From contig JAURGL010000058.1 in the NCBI GenBank assembly GCA_030833825.1, forward strand, positions 1-9,723: 9,723 bases of DNA. Direction: 5' to 3'. The DNA comes from Vulcanococcus sp. SFB_649D_100_25. GTDB lineage: Bacteria > Cyanobacteriota > Cyanobacteriia > PCC-6307 > Cyanobiaceae. Both the position numbers and the translations under genes were made by a program. The stretch's first letter is position 1. The number at the start of each line of letters is the position of its first letter. Shown here piece by piece: positions 1 to 9,168 of the stretch. The notes under the pieces were generated by a model that saw only the letters and a list, made by a program, of their open reading frames with translations, did no database searches and had not been told where the DNA came from.

Positions 1-2656
<2,656 letters not shown>

Positions 2657-2657
<1 letters not shown>

Positions 2658-3760
2658 TGACGGCGGACGCAACCACCGCTCCCGAGGCCCGTCCCCTGCT
2701 GGGGATGGGCCTTTCTGCTCTGGAGCAGTGGGCCAAAGATCAAGGCCAGGCTGCCTTCCGCGGCCGCCAACTGCATGACTGGATCTATGCCAAAGGGGCC
2801 CGCAGCCTGGATGCGGTCTCGGTGTTGCCCAAGGCTTTTCGTGAGCAGCTGTCGTCGAACCCCCCGGCGGGTGCGTTCGATTGGATGGGGCGCTCCCGGG
2901 AGTTGCACCGCAGTGTGGCCAGTGATGGCACCACCAAGTTGCTGTTGGGGACCCACGACGGCTTGAGCATCGAAACAGTCGGGATCCCCGCCGATGGTCG
3001 TCTCACCGTCTGTGTGAGCTCCCAGGTGGGCTGCCCGATGGCCTGCCGGTTCTGTGCCACCGGGAAAGGGGGCCTGCAGCGCTCCTTGGCGGTCCACGAG
3101 ATTGTGGATCAGGTGCTGAGCGTCCGTGAGGTGATGGACCAGCGCCCCAGCCATGTGGTGTTCATGGGGATGGGGGAGCCGCTCCTCAACATTGAGGCGG
3201 TCCTGGCGGCGATCGATTGCCTCTGCACCGATCTCGGGATGGCCCAGCGCCAGATCACCGTCAGCACCGTTGGGGTCCCCCGCACCTTGCCGCGTCTGGC
3301 GGAGCTGGCCCTCGAGCGTCTCGGCCGCGCCCAGTTCACCCTGGCCGTGAGCCTGCACGCCCCGGATCAGGTTCTGCGGGAGGAGCTGATCCCCACCGCC
3401 CACGCCTACCCGATCGAGGCCTTGCTCGACGATTGCCGACGCTATGTCGCCATCACCGGCAGGCGGGTCAGCTTTGAGTACATCCTTCTGGGTGGCCTGA
3501 ATGATCAGACCCGCCACGCGGTAGCCCTGGCCCAGTTGCTGCGTGGTTTCCAGAGCCATGTGAATCTCATCCCCTACAACCCCATCGCCGAGGAGGAGTT
3601 CAAACGGCCCAGCCCCAAGGCGGTGGAGGCCTTCCGGCGATCCCTGCAGGAGCGCCATGTGGCGGTCAGCGTGCGGGCCAGCCGCGGTTTGGATGCCGAT
3701 GCGGCCTGCGGACAGCTGCGGCGCCGCCTCGAGGGGACCCTGGAGCCTGCCCTCCCCTAG
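2657..3760 (+). CDS. rlmN: 23S rRNA (adenine2503-C2)/tRNA (adenine37-C2) methyltransferase RlmN
   Basis: A radical-SAM enzyme that makes 2-methyladenosine at A2503 of 23S rRNA, and at A37 of some tRNAs in characterised homologues. The 367-aa product is close to the E. coli length (384 aa). The [4Fe-4S] and SAM motif CPMACRFC places the ligands at Cys126, Cys130 and Cys133. The two mechanistic cysteines are present: Cys119 in CVSSQVGC and Cys351 in DADAACGQL (family equivalents Cys118 and Cys355). MGMGEPLLN at 170-178 and the IPYNP segment near 305 are also typical. I chose ATG 2657, which overlaps the HLIP stop codon; a TTG at 2654 is in frame but less likely. No Shine-Dalgarno is seen, consistent with coupling. 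It ends 7 bp before the convergent transporter gene. Confidence 0.97.
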
Positions 3761-3767
3761 CTGGGCG

Positions 3768-5036
3768 TTAGGTGGGGTCCCGAGCGGGATCAAAGGCCCC
3801 CTTGGCCCCATCCCCATTCCAGGGGGTGAGCCAGAGCATCAGCAGGAAGGCCGGTAGGGACGAGGCCACCGTGAGCAGGAAGAAGCTGCTCCAGCCCACC
3901 CCTTCAGCCACAAAACCGGCCTGCCCGGAGAGCAGTGAACGGCTCAGGGCGTAGACCCCCGAGAGGAGGGCGTATTGGGTGGCGGAAAAGCGGGGATTGC
4001 AGAGGCTCATCAGCAGGGCCACGAAGGCTGCTCCCACCAGGCCGCCCCCGATGTTCTCCAGACCCACCGCCATCAGGAGGGCCGTGGGGCCGCCATCGAA
4101 ACGGGCGAGGGCCCAGTAGGCCAGGTTGCCCGCAGCCCCCACCAGGGCAAAGATCCAAAGGGAGCGGTTCATCCCCAGCCGGCCGAACAGGATTCCCCCG
4201 AGGATCGTCCCCAGGATCGTGGCCCCGATTCCCCAGCCAGCCAACACCGAGCCCACCAGCTCGGGCGAGAAACCTTTCTGGATCAGGAACGGAACCGCCA
4301 TCACATTGAGCAGTCCATCCGGCCAGCGATAGAGCAGCACCAGGGCCAGGAGCATCGCCGCCCGGCCGCGCCCGGTGCGGTGCAGAAACTCCCGCGCTGG
4401 CCCGACCATGGCCTGCCGCAGGCTGCTCACCTGGTGCTGGATCGGGGGCAGTTGCGGGGCCGTCAGGGTGAACGGCACCACCAGGAGCATCAGGACCGCT
4501 GACCCCAGAAAGGCCAAGGGCCAGCCCGTGCGGCCGGCCACGATGAACCCGCCCGCGCCGATGGCAAGCATGGCGGCCCGGTACCCGAGGTTGGTGGCGG
4601 CGGCCCCTGCTCCGCGCTCTGCCTCCGGCAGCAGATCGGTCCGGTAGGCATCCACCACGATGTCCTGGGTGGCACTGACCACCGCAAGTAGCAGGGCCAT
4701 TACGCCGATGGCTGTGAGCTTCGCGGGCTCGGGGCCCGGCCGCAGCAGGCTCATCGCCCCGATCACCCCCACCAGCAACAGCTGCAGGAGGAGTAACCAG
4801 CCCCGGCGCCGATCCGGCCAGGGGATCGGCCAGCGATCAAGGGCCGGAGCCCACAGCATCTTCAGGGTGTAGGGCAACTCGGCATAGGCCAGCAGGCCGA
4901 TCAGCCCGAGCGGAACCCCGGTGGCCGTAAGCCAGCCCTGCAGCAGCTTGGTCCCCACCATGTAGGGCGTCCCGCTGGCCACTCCCTCCGCCGCAACCGC
5001 CGTCAGACGACGGGCGGTGCCGTTGGCCATGCGCAT
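3768..5036 (-). CDS. AmpG-like MFS transporter (muropeptide permease family)
   Basis: An inner-membrane major facilitator superfamily protein, 422 aa, with about 12 predicted helices. AmpG carries anhydromuropeptides into the cytoplasm for peptidoglycan recycling. The family features are YTLKMLWAPALDR at residues 56-68 and SATQDIVVDAYRTDLL at 121-136, typical of AmpG. The two halves echo each other: SATQ recurs at 351-354 (SATQYALLSGVYALSRSL). A longer loop at about 192-225 separates the halves. I chose the ATG at 5036; an ATG at 5030 is equally possible and would remove two residues. A TTG at 5093 extends the frame but adds a basic stretch unlike a transporter N-terminus. No AmpD, NagZ or murein gene is adjacent, so the substrate is inferred from family only; other solutes are possible. 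It is convergent with rlmN. Confidence 0.87.
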   Translation of the reverse strand: MRMANGTARRLTAVAAEGVASGTPYMVGTKLLQGWLTATGVPLGLIGLLAYAELPYTLKMLWAPALDRWPIPWPDRRRGWLLLLQLLLVGVIGAMSLLRPGPEPAKLTAIGVMALLLAVVSATQDIVVDAYRTDLLPEAERGAGAAATNLGYRAAMLAIGAGGFIVAGRTGWPLAFLGSAVLMLLVVPFTLTAPQLPPIQHQVSSLRQAMVGPAREFLHRTGRGRAAMLLALVLLYRWPDGLLNVMAVPFLIQKGFSPELVGSVLAGWGIGATILGTILGGILFGRLGMNRSLWIFALVGAAGNLAYWALARFDGGPTALLMAVGLENIGGGLVGAAFVALLMSLCNPRFSATQYALLSGVYALSRSLLSGQAGFVAEGVGWSSFFLLTVASSLPAFLLMLWLTPWNGDGAKGAFDPARDPT

Positions 5037-5058
5037 CTGTGGGGGATCCGGCTGGCGG

Positions 5059-5071
5059 CACGCTAGGCGTG
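5059..5071. repeat. 13-bp inverted repeat in a divergent intergenic region
   Basis: CACGC-TAG-GCGTG is a perfect 5-bp-arm dyad in the 77-bp gap between the transporter start (5036) and the 41-aa gene start (5114). On the minus strand it contains TAGCGT, a weak -10-like hexamer about 20 nt before the transporter start. It may be an operator, or chance in GC-rich DNA. Confidence 0.3.
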
Positions 5072-5113
5072 GCCCCCGAATCTGCAGAATCAAGGCAACG
5101 CCAGCCCTAACCC

Positions 5114-5239
5114 GTGCAGTTTTTTCGTTCCACCCTGCTCCCGGCGGCCATCGTCCTGCTGTTTGGCCTGGCCCTGTTTGCGGTCAGCGCCCGCATCTGG
5201 CTGCCGGGTGACATGTCCGCCCCCGCCCCGATCAGCTGA
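5114..5239 (+). CDS. Small single-helix membrane protein, 41 aa, unknown function
   Basis: I do not recognise this family. The frame from GTG 5114 encodes 41 residues starting MQFFRSTLL, with one strong hydrophobic helix at about 8-32 (LLPAAIVLLFGLALFAVSA) followed by RIWLPG and a short Pro/Ala tail. A basic residue before the helix and the compact design resemble small thylakoid or inner-membrane subunits, but it does not match the photosystem, cytochrome b6f or NDH small subunits that I can recall. There is no Shine-Dalgarno, the start is GTG, and the gene lies alone between a divergent transporter and the HEAT gene 38 bp downstream. The protein-like composition (hydrophobic block, then a polar tail) is the main support. 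A chance open frame cannot be excluded. Confidence 0.5.
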   Translation: MQFFRSTLLPAAIVLLFGLALFAVSARIWLPGDMSAPAPIS

Positions 5240-5264
5240 AGGAGTCGAGTTCGGCTCACGCCCC

Positions 5265-5270
5265 TACGAT
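5265..5270 (+). promoter_or_regulatory. -10-like element of the HEAT-repeat gene, possibly leaderless
   Basis: TACGAT is followed by CCCCGGC and then the ATG at 5278. With the usual spacing, transcription would start at or very near the A of the ATG. No convincing -35 and no Shine-Dalgarno are present upstream. The same arrangement of TANNAT followed by CCCC occurs at 6114 and 9163. Confidence 0.4.
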
Positions 5271-5277
5271 CCCCGGC

Positions 5278-6078
5278 ATGACTGGCCCATTTCCCGAGTC
5301 CTCGCAAAGCCCGGCTGAACTGGCCCTGGATCCGGAGATGCTCGCCCGGGAGCTGGCGCAGGAGCTGCTGGGCGACCCCCTCGATGAGCTGGATTCCACT
5401 GAGGTGGAGGCGGCTGATGTGGCAGCCGAATGCGACCTCGGCCTGACCTTGCTGGAGGGCAGCCATGACGAGCGGATGCAGGGGCTGCGCATCTTCTGCG
5501 AACACCGCGATCCCCGCGCCCCCGCCAAGCTGCTGCCCCTGCTGGAGGCCAGCTGTCCGATCATCCGGATGAGTGCGGTGTACGCCCTCGGACGCAATCC
5601 CGATCTGCAGGCCCTCTCCCCGTTGCTCGCTCTGCTGCAGAACGACAGCAACGGCTATGTCCGCAAGGCCGTGGCCTGGAGCCTGAGCAGCTACCCGGAT
5701 GCCCCGGTGATGAATCCCTTGATCCGGGCCCTGGAGACGGATGTCGCTGCGGTGCGCCTCTGGGCCGCCAGCTCCCTTGCGGATGCCGGAGCCACCGGCC
5801 TGGCCAAGGCCGACCAGGCGGCGGGGCAGTTGCTCCTGTCCCTCAGGATCGACAGCGAGCCGGTGGTCCGTAGCAACAGCGCCTGGTCCCTCGGGCGCCT
5901 CTATGGGGATCTGGTGGAACCGCGCCAGAAGGAGGTCGTGGAGGCCCTGATCAACGCGATGTTGCAGGACTCAGACCTCGCCGTCCGTGACGAAGCTCGA
6001 CTGGCCCTCGAGCAGTTGGAGAATCCCCTGGTGCTGGAGCGCCTTCAAACCCTGGTGGATGAGGGGCTGTTGGCTTGA
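5278..6078 (+). CDS. HEAT-repeat (PBS lyase HEAT-like) protein
   Basis: A 266-aa alpha-solenoid protein. After an acidic N-terminal segment (residues 15-60, many Glu and Asp), about five helical-pair repeats follow at roughly 66-108, 111-141, 142-172, 178-213 and 216-252. Their hallmarks are IRMSAVYALGR, VRKAVAWSLSSY, VRLWAASSLADAG, VRSNSAWSLGRL and VRDEARLALEQL, each with the conserved V-R and A-x-x-x-L pattern. In cyanobacteria such repeats occur in phycobilin lyase subunits (CpcE/F, PecE/F), in NblB-like proteins and in general scaffolds. Nothing here fixes a lyase role, and no phycobiliprotein gene is adjacent. The start at ATG 5278 is supported by the TACGAT element just upstream. It may be cotranscribed with the DUF2997 gene 66 bp downstream, but a separate promoter there seems likely. 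Confidence 0.88.
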   Translation: MTGPFPESSQSPAELALDPEMLARELAQELLGDPLDELDSTEVEAADVAAECDLGLTLLEGSHDERMQGLRIFCEHRDPRAPAKLLPLLEASCPIIRMSAVYALGRNPDLQALSPLLALLQNDSNGYVRKAVAWSLSSYPDAPVMNPLIRALETDVAAVRLWAASSLADAGATGLAKADQAAGQLLLSLRIDSEPVVRSNSAWSLGRLYGDLVEPRQKEVVEALINAMLQDSDLAVRDEARLALEQLENPLVLERLQTLVDEGLLA

Positions 6079-6080
6079 TG

Positions 6081-6095
6081 TGACTGGGTCAGTCA
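6081..6095. promoter_or_regulatory. Perfect 15-bp dyad, candidate operator
   Basis: TGACTG-GGT-CAGTCA is a perfect inverted repeat with 6-bp arms and a 3-bp centre. It begins 2 bp after the HEAT gene stop codon. It ends 18 bp before TAGCAT (6114-6119), so it covers the position of a -35 element. No U-rich run follows, which argues against an intrinsic terminator. It does not fit the NtcA pattern (GTA-N8-TAC). The binding protein is unknown. Confidence 0.45.
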
Positions 6096-6113
6096 GCCCA
6101 CAGCAGCCGCCGC

Positions 6114-6119
6114 TAGCAT
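6114..6119 (+). promoter_or_regulatory. -10-like element of the DUF2997-Ycf35-ferredoxin-reductase operon
   Basis: TAGCAT followed by CCCC lies 25 nt upstream of the ATG at 6145. No consensus -35 is present at the usual distance; the dyad at 6081-6095 sits there instead. This is what an activator-dependent promoter would look like. Confidence 0.4.
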
Positions 6120-6144
6120 CCCCAGGCACCGCCCGACCCCCGGG

Positions 6145-6357
6145 ATGGCCCAGCAAACGATTCGCTTTCGGATACGGCCGGACGGCCGCGTCGAAGAGCT
6201 CGTTGAGGGCATCGCGGGCAGTGGCTGTGAGCAGCTCACCGAACGCATTGAGTCGAAGCTAGGCGTCGTGCAACAGCGCCAGCCCACCTCAGAAGCCTTC
6301 CAAGGCCAGCCCAACACGGTGATGCCTGAGCAGACCCTTTCGTCCCAGGTCTCCTGA
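6145..6357 (+). CDS. DUF2997 family small protein
   Basis: A 70-aa soluble protein recognised as DUF2997 from the N-terminal beta-rich core QTIRFRIRPDGRVEELVEG (residues 4-22), the conserved Cys28 in GSGCEQLT, and the helix LTERIESKLG (31-40). The Gln/Ser-rich tail (44-70) looks disordered. Function is unknown. Genes of this family are commonly found beside DUF1257 genes, as here: its stop TGA overlaps the Ycf35 start as TGATG, which suggests coupled translation and a shared complex. The start ATG 6145 is preceded by CCGGG rather than a classical Shine-Dalgarno. The single conserved cysteine next to a ferredoxin gene makes a redox or Fe-S role possible, but this is inference. Confidence 0.86.
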   Translation: MAQQTIRFRIRPDGRVEELVEGIAGSGCEQLTERIESKLGVVQQRQPTSEAFQGQPNTVMPEQTLSSQVS

Positions 6358-6749
6358 TGTCGCATTTCAGCACCGTCAAAACGGAACTGCGCGATCGCAC
6401 CGCTCTGATCGATGCCCTCAAAGACCTGGGCCATACCCCCAGCGAGGGGGAAAAGCCCGTGCGGGGGTATCGGGGCCAGACCGTCACCGCAGATCTGACC
6501 GTGCCGGCGGAGGGATCCGGTGACCTCGGCTTCCGTTGGAATGCCGCCTCCGGGAGCTACGAGCTGGTGGCCGACCTCGATCTCTGGAGTCAGCCCATCC
6601 CTGTGGAGCGGTTCCTGGCCAAGCTGACCCAGCGCTACGCCCTGCGCAGCATCCTGGCGGCCTCGGCCCAGGAGGGTTTCCAGGTCAGCGAGCAGCGCCA
6701 GGAACAGGACGGCACCATCGAGCTGGTGGTCACCCGCTGGGACGGCTGA
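6357..6749 (+). CDS. ycf35: Ycf35 (DUF1257) family protein
   Basis: A 130-aa soluble protein of the Ycf35/DUF1257 family, found in cyanobacteria, some algal plastid genomes and scattered other bacteria. Recognition rests on the start MSHFSTVKTELRDRTALIDAL, the segment VRGYRGQ at 35-41, the aromatic core GFRWNAASGSYELVADL and the C-terminal RYALRSILAASAQEGF followed by a beta strand ending in VVTRWDG. The biochemical function is unknown. It overlaps the DUF2997 stop by one base and is followed 23 bp later by a ferredoxin. I recall the same Ycf35-ferredoxin pairing in Synechocystis (sll0661-sll0662), so the association is probably conserved. A HIP1 octamer lies inside the gene at 6391. Confidence 0.9.
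   Translation: MSHFSTVKTELRDRTALIDALKDLGHTPSEGEKPVRGYRGQTVTADLTVPAEGSGDLGFRWNAASGSYELVADLDLWSQPIPVERFLAKLTQRYALRSILAASAQEGFQVSEQRQEQDGTIELVVTRWDG
6391..6398. repeat. HIP1 octamer (GCGATCGC)
   Basis: One copy of the highly iterated palindrome of cyanobacteria, inside ycf35. I noticed no other full copy in the window, so the element is not over-represented here, as in many marine picocyanobacteria. Confidence 0.6.
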
Positions 6750-6772
6750 ACCCCGCCATCGCCTCCTGAGGG

Positions 6773-7171
6773 ATGGGCGTCCACGATCCTGCAGCAGCCT
6801 TCACGGCGTCCTCTTCTGCCGCGGTTGAACGCAGCGGGCGAGAGCCCGTTCTTGGGGGAGCCCTCAGGCAAAAGGCTGTCTGGGTGGATGAGGTGGTCTG
6901 CATCGGCTGCCGCTATTGCGCCCATGTCGCGTCCAACACCTTTGTGGTGGAGGCGGATTGGGGCCGCTCCCGTGCGATCCGCCAGGACGGAGACAGCACC
7001 GAGACGATCCAGGAGGCCATCGACACCTGTCCAGTCGATTGCATTCACTGGGTGAGCTACGAGGACCTCCCCGGCTTGCAGGAGCAGACCCTCCAGCAGG
7101 AGCTGCAACCGTTGGGATTGCCATCGCCTGTTCGCTCCAGGCGCACCCTGCCCCGCAGGGAGGCCCACTAG
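6773..7171 (+). CDS. Bacterial-type [4Fe-4S] ferredoxin
   Basis: A 132-aa electron carrier. Ligands are visible as CIGCRYC (Cys43, Cys46, Cys49) and CPVDC (Cys86, with an extra Cys90), giving one [4Fe-4S] cluster. The second cluster motif of 2[4Fe-4S] ferredoxins is absent. The core at residues 36-95 (VWVDEVVCIGCRYCAHVA, then NTFVVEADWGRSRAI, then QEAIDTCPVDCIHWV) matches cyanobacterial proteins related to Synechocystis Fed7 (sll0662), which has been linked to photooxidative stress. Flanking regions are unusual: a Ser/Ala-rich 35-residue N-terminus and an Arg-rich tail. An in-frame TGA sits two codons before ATG 6773, so the start cannot be upstream. GAGGG abuts the ATG directly, which is too close for a standard ribosome site. 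The downstream reductase starts 2 bp after the stop codon. Confidence 0.93.
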   Translation: MGVHDPAAAFTASSSAAVERSGREPVLGGALRQKAVWVDEVVCIGCRYCAHVASNTFVVEADWGRSRAIRQDGDSTETIQEAIDTCPVDCIHWVSYEDLPGLQEQTLQQELQPLGLPSPVRSRRTLPRREAH

Positions 7172-7173
7172 CG

Positions 7174-8370
7174 GTGTTGCCAACGCGTCGCTTTGGCCGC
7201 ACCGAGCTGCCCATGCCGCTCCTGTCGCTGGGAGGCATGCGCTTTCAGCAGAGCTGGAGTGATCTCCCGGCTGATCAGATCAGCCAAGACAGCCAGAGCA
7301 ATCTGCGCGCCACCCTGGAGCGGGCCGTGGCCTGCGGTTTTCATCACCTGGAGACGGCCCGCCATTACGGCAGCTCCGAGCGGCAGCTGGGCTGGTTGCT
7401 CCCCCAGGTGGCCGATCCCCAGCGCATCCTTCAGACCAAGGTCCCGCCCCAGGCCGATAGCGCTGCCTTTGCAGCGGAGTTGCAGCTGAGTTTTGAGCGT
7501 CTCGCCGTGGATCGCGTTGACCTGCTGGCCCTCCACGGTCTCAACCTCCCCGAGCATCTCGAGGAGACTCTCAGGCCCGGCGGATGCCTTGAGGTGGTCC
7601 GCCGCTGGCAGGCCCAGGGCCGTATCGGCTCCGTGGGCTTCTCCACCCACGGACCCCTCGAGTTGATCCTGAGGGCGATCGAGAGTGATGCCTTCGACTA
7701 CGTCAACCTGCACTGGTATTTCATCCGGCAGGACAACCGACCCGCCATCGACGCCGCAGTCGCCCATGACATGGGGGTGTTCGTGATCAGCCCAACCGAT
7801 AAGGGCGGTCATCTGCACAGCCCTTCCGATCGGTTGCTTGAACTCTGCGCCCCCTTGCATCCGATCGTCTTCAACGATCTGTTCTGCCTCACCGCTCCCG
7901 GGATCCACACCATCAGTGTCGGAGCCGCTCAGCCCAGCGACCTGGATCTGCATCTGCAGGCGGTCGAGCTGTTGCCGCAGGCCTCAGAGCTGTTGCCACC
8001 AATTGTTCGACGACTGGAGGAGGCACGGCGCGATGCCCTCGGCGATGCTTGGCTCAGCAGTTGGCAGCAGGGGCTGCCGACCTGGCAGGACACCCCCGGG
8101 CAGATCAATCTGCCCACGTTGCTGTGGCTTCACAACCTTGTTGAGGCCTGGGATCTGCGCAGTTACGCCCGGGCCCGCTACGGACTGCTCGGGGCGGGTA
8201 GCCATTGGTTCCCTGGTGCCAACGCCGATGCCCTCGATCAGCAGGTGGAAGAGGGGCAATTGCTCTCGGTCCTGGGGGAGAGTCCCTGGGGCCCGCAGAT
8301 CCCGGCTCTGCTGCGGCAGTTGCGTTCCCGAGTCGGAGGTGGCTCTGGCAAGCGGCTGATGCAGGACTGA
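7174..8370 (+). CDS. Aldo/keto reductase with a cysteine-less ferredoxin-like C-terminal region
   Basis: A 398-aa NAD(P)H-dependent oxidoreductase of the AKR superfamily. The TIM barrel covers about residues 1-275 and starts TRRFGRTELPMPLLSLGG. The catalytic tetrad can be placed as Glu60 (in HLETARHYG, where Asp is usual), Tyr65, Lys89 (ILQTKV) and His121 (LLALHGL). The C-terminal 110 residues follow the layout of AKRs that carry a ferredoxin domain (NLPTLLWLHNL, then ARARYGLLGAGSHWFPG, then GPQIPALLRQL) but contain no CxxC motif, so no cluster can form. Substrate is unknown. I chose GTG 7174, two bases after the ferredoxin stop; TTG 7177 is an alternative. The frame is open far upstream through the ferredoxin gene, but that part reads as shadow sequence. 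It is the last gene of the run and convergent with rsmG. Confidence 0.9.
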   Translation: MLPTRRFGRTELPMPLLSLGGMRFQQSWSDLPADQISQDSQSNLRATLERAVACGFHHLETARHYGSSERQLGWLLPQVADPQRILQTKVPPQADSAAFAAELQLSFERLAVDRVDLLALHGLNLPEHLEETLRPGGCLEVVRRWQAQGRIGSVGFSTHGPLELILRAIESDAFDYVNLHWYFIRQDNRPAIDAAVAHDMGVFVISPTDKGGHLHSPSDRLLELCAPLHPIVFNDLFCLTAPGIHTISVGAAQPSDLDLHLQAVELLPQASELLPPIVRRLEEARRDALGDAWLSSWQQGLPTWQDTPGQINLPTLLWLHNLVEAWDLRSYARARYGLLGAGSHWFPGANADALDQQVEEGQLLSVLGESPWGPQIPALLRQLRSRVGGGSGKRLMQD

Positions 8371-8397
8371 GCGCCGTCCATACCGACAGGCCGCTGC

Positions 8398-9150
8398 TTA
8401 GTCGCCCCCTCCCGCCAGCGGGAATTTGCTGGGGATCCCGACGGCCCGTGGGAAGGTCTTGGGGCAGGGCTCCTGGCTGCGCAGCACAATCGCGGTCCGT
8501 TGTCCGCGGCCCCCGGGCAGATCCCTCTGCTCCAGGCCCCCGATCGCGGCCTTCAACGGGGTGATCGCTGCTTCGAGGTCGCGTTGATCCCCGCTGTTCC
8601 ACTGGCCCCGGTACAGCAGGGCCTCTCCCCCAGGTGCCAGCAGAGGGACCAGGTATTCAGCCACCACCGGTGCAGCCGCTACCGCCCGCGCCATCGCCAG
8701 GTCAAATTGGCCGCGGCAGCGCTTCTGGCGGCCGGTCAGTTCGATCCGCTCACAGCGCAGTTCCACGCGATCCTGCAATCCAAGGGCCTCGGCCATGGCC
8801 TGCACCGCCTGGGTTTTGCGGCCTACGGAATCCACCAAGGTGAGCTGCGCCTGGGGCAAGGCAATAGCCACCGCCAGACCGGGGAAACCCCCGCCGGTGC
8901 CCACGTCGATGCAGCGCAGCGGGGCCTCGGGGCTCTGGAGCAGGCGCGGCACCAGGGGCCAGAGGCTGTCGAAGACCTGGGTGATCCAGAAGTCGTCCCC
9001 TTCCACCAGCCGCGTCAGATTGACCCGGCTGTTCCAGCTCCGCAGCTCATCCTGCAACTGCTGCAACAGCTCCAGTTGCGCAGCGCTGGGGCTCCAGCCC
9101 AGGGCATCCCACAGTGCTTGCTCCGGAGCTGGCATCCCCGCGGCTGACAT
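8398..9150 (-). CDS. rsmG: 16S rRNA (guanine527-N7)-methyltransferase RsmG
   Basis: A SAM-dependent methyltransferase that makes m7G527 in the 530 loop of 16S rRNA. The 250-aa product is a little longer than E. coli RsmG (207 aa). An N-terminal helical part contains [11 protein letters not shown] (38-48), typical of the family. SAM motif I is [15 protein letters not shown] at 82-96, with the acidic residue Asp107 in [23 protein letters not shown] at 149-157 is the RsmG hallmark. The C-terminus ends with [15 protein letters not shown], the usual final strand. The start at ATG 9150 is set by AGAGAGG six nt upstream; a TTG at 9156 is in frame but touches that site. The gene is convergent with the reductase (27-bp gap) and divergent from the J-domain gene (40-bp gap). 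Confidence 0.96.
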   Translation of the reverse strand: MSAAGMPAPEQALWDALGWSPSAAQLELLQQLQDELRSWNSRVNLTRLVEGDDFWITQVFDSLWPLVPRLLQSPEAPLRCIDVGTGGGFPGLAVAIALPQAQLTLVDSVGRKTQAVQAMAEALGLQDRVELRCERIELTGRQKRCRGQFDLAMARAVAAAPVVAEYLVPLLAPGGEALLYRGQWNSGDQRDLEAAITPLKAAIGGLEQRDLPGGRGQRTAIVLRSQEPCPKTFPRAVGIPSKFPLAGGGD

Positions 9151-9156
9151 TGGCAA

Positions 9157-9163
9157 CCTCTCT
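9157..9163 (-). promoter_or_regulatory. Ribosome binding site of rsmG
   Basis: AGAGAGG on the minus strand, 6 nt before the ATG at 9150, decides the rsmG start. It touches the -10-like element of the oppositely oriented J-domain gene at 9163. Confidence 0.6.
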
Positions 9164-9168
9164 AGGAT
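9163..9168 (+). promoter_or_regulatory. -10-like element of the J-domain gene
   Basis: TAGGAT followed by CCCCC, 22 nt before the GTG at 9191. CTGACA at 9144 resembles a -35 but the 13-bp spacing is too short, so the promoter is tentative. It lies in the 40-bp divergent gap with rsmG. Confidence 0.35.

Noticed and set aside
5037..5093. N-terminal extension of the transporter from a TTG at 5093
   Set aside because: It would add a short basic, Pro-rich stretch without a ribosome site, and it would narrow the divergent gap. ATG 5036 or 5030 is more likely.
6081..6095. Intrinsic terminator for the HEAT-repeat gene
   Set aside because: The stem is only 6 bp and no T-run follows it. Its position before a -10-like element fits an operator better.
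6916..7173. Upstream extension of the reductase frame through the ferredoxin gene
   Set aside because: The extra residues are Arg-, Gly- and Pro-rich shadow sequence. The AKR family starts at about TRRFGRTELP, and the GTG at 7174 directly follows the ferredoxin stop codon.
7168..7953. Minus-strand open frame (261 codons) opposite the reductase
   Set aside because: The AKR catalytic residues are on the plus strand, and the opposite frame has no family features or ribosome site.
8371..8397. Bidirectional terminator between the reductase and rsmG
   Set aside because: I see no stable hairpin or T-run in the 27-bp gap.
8500..9147. Plus-strand open frame (215 codons) opposite rsmG
   Set aside because: The minus strand shows all RsmG motifs and a ribosome binding site. 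The plus-strand translation has no recognisable domain.
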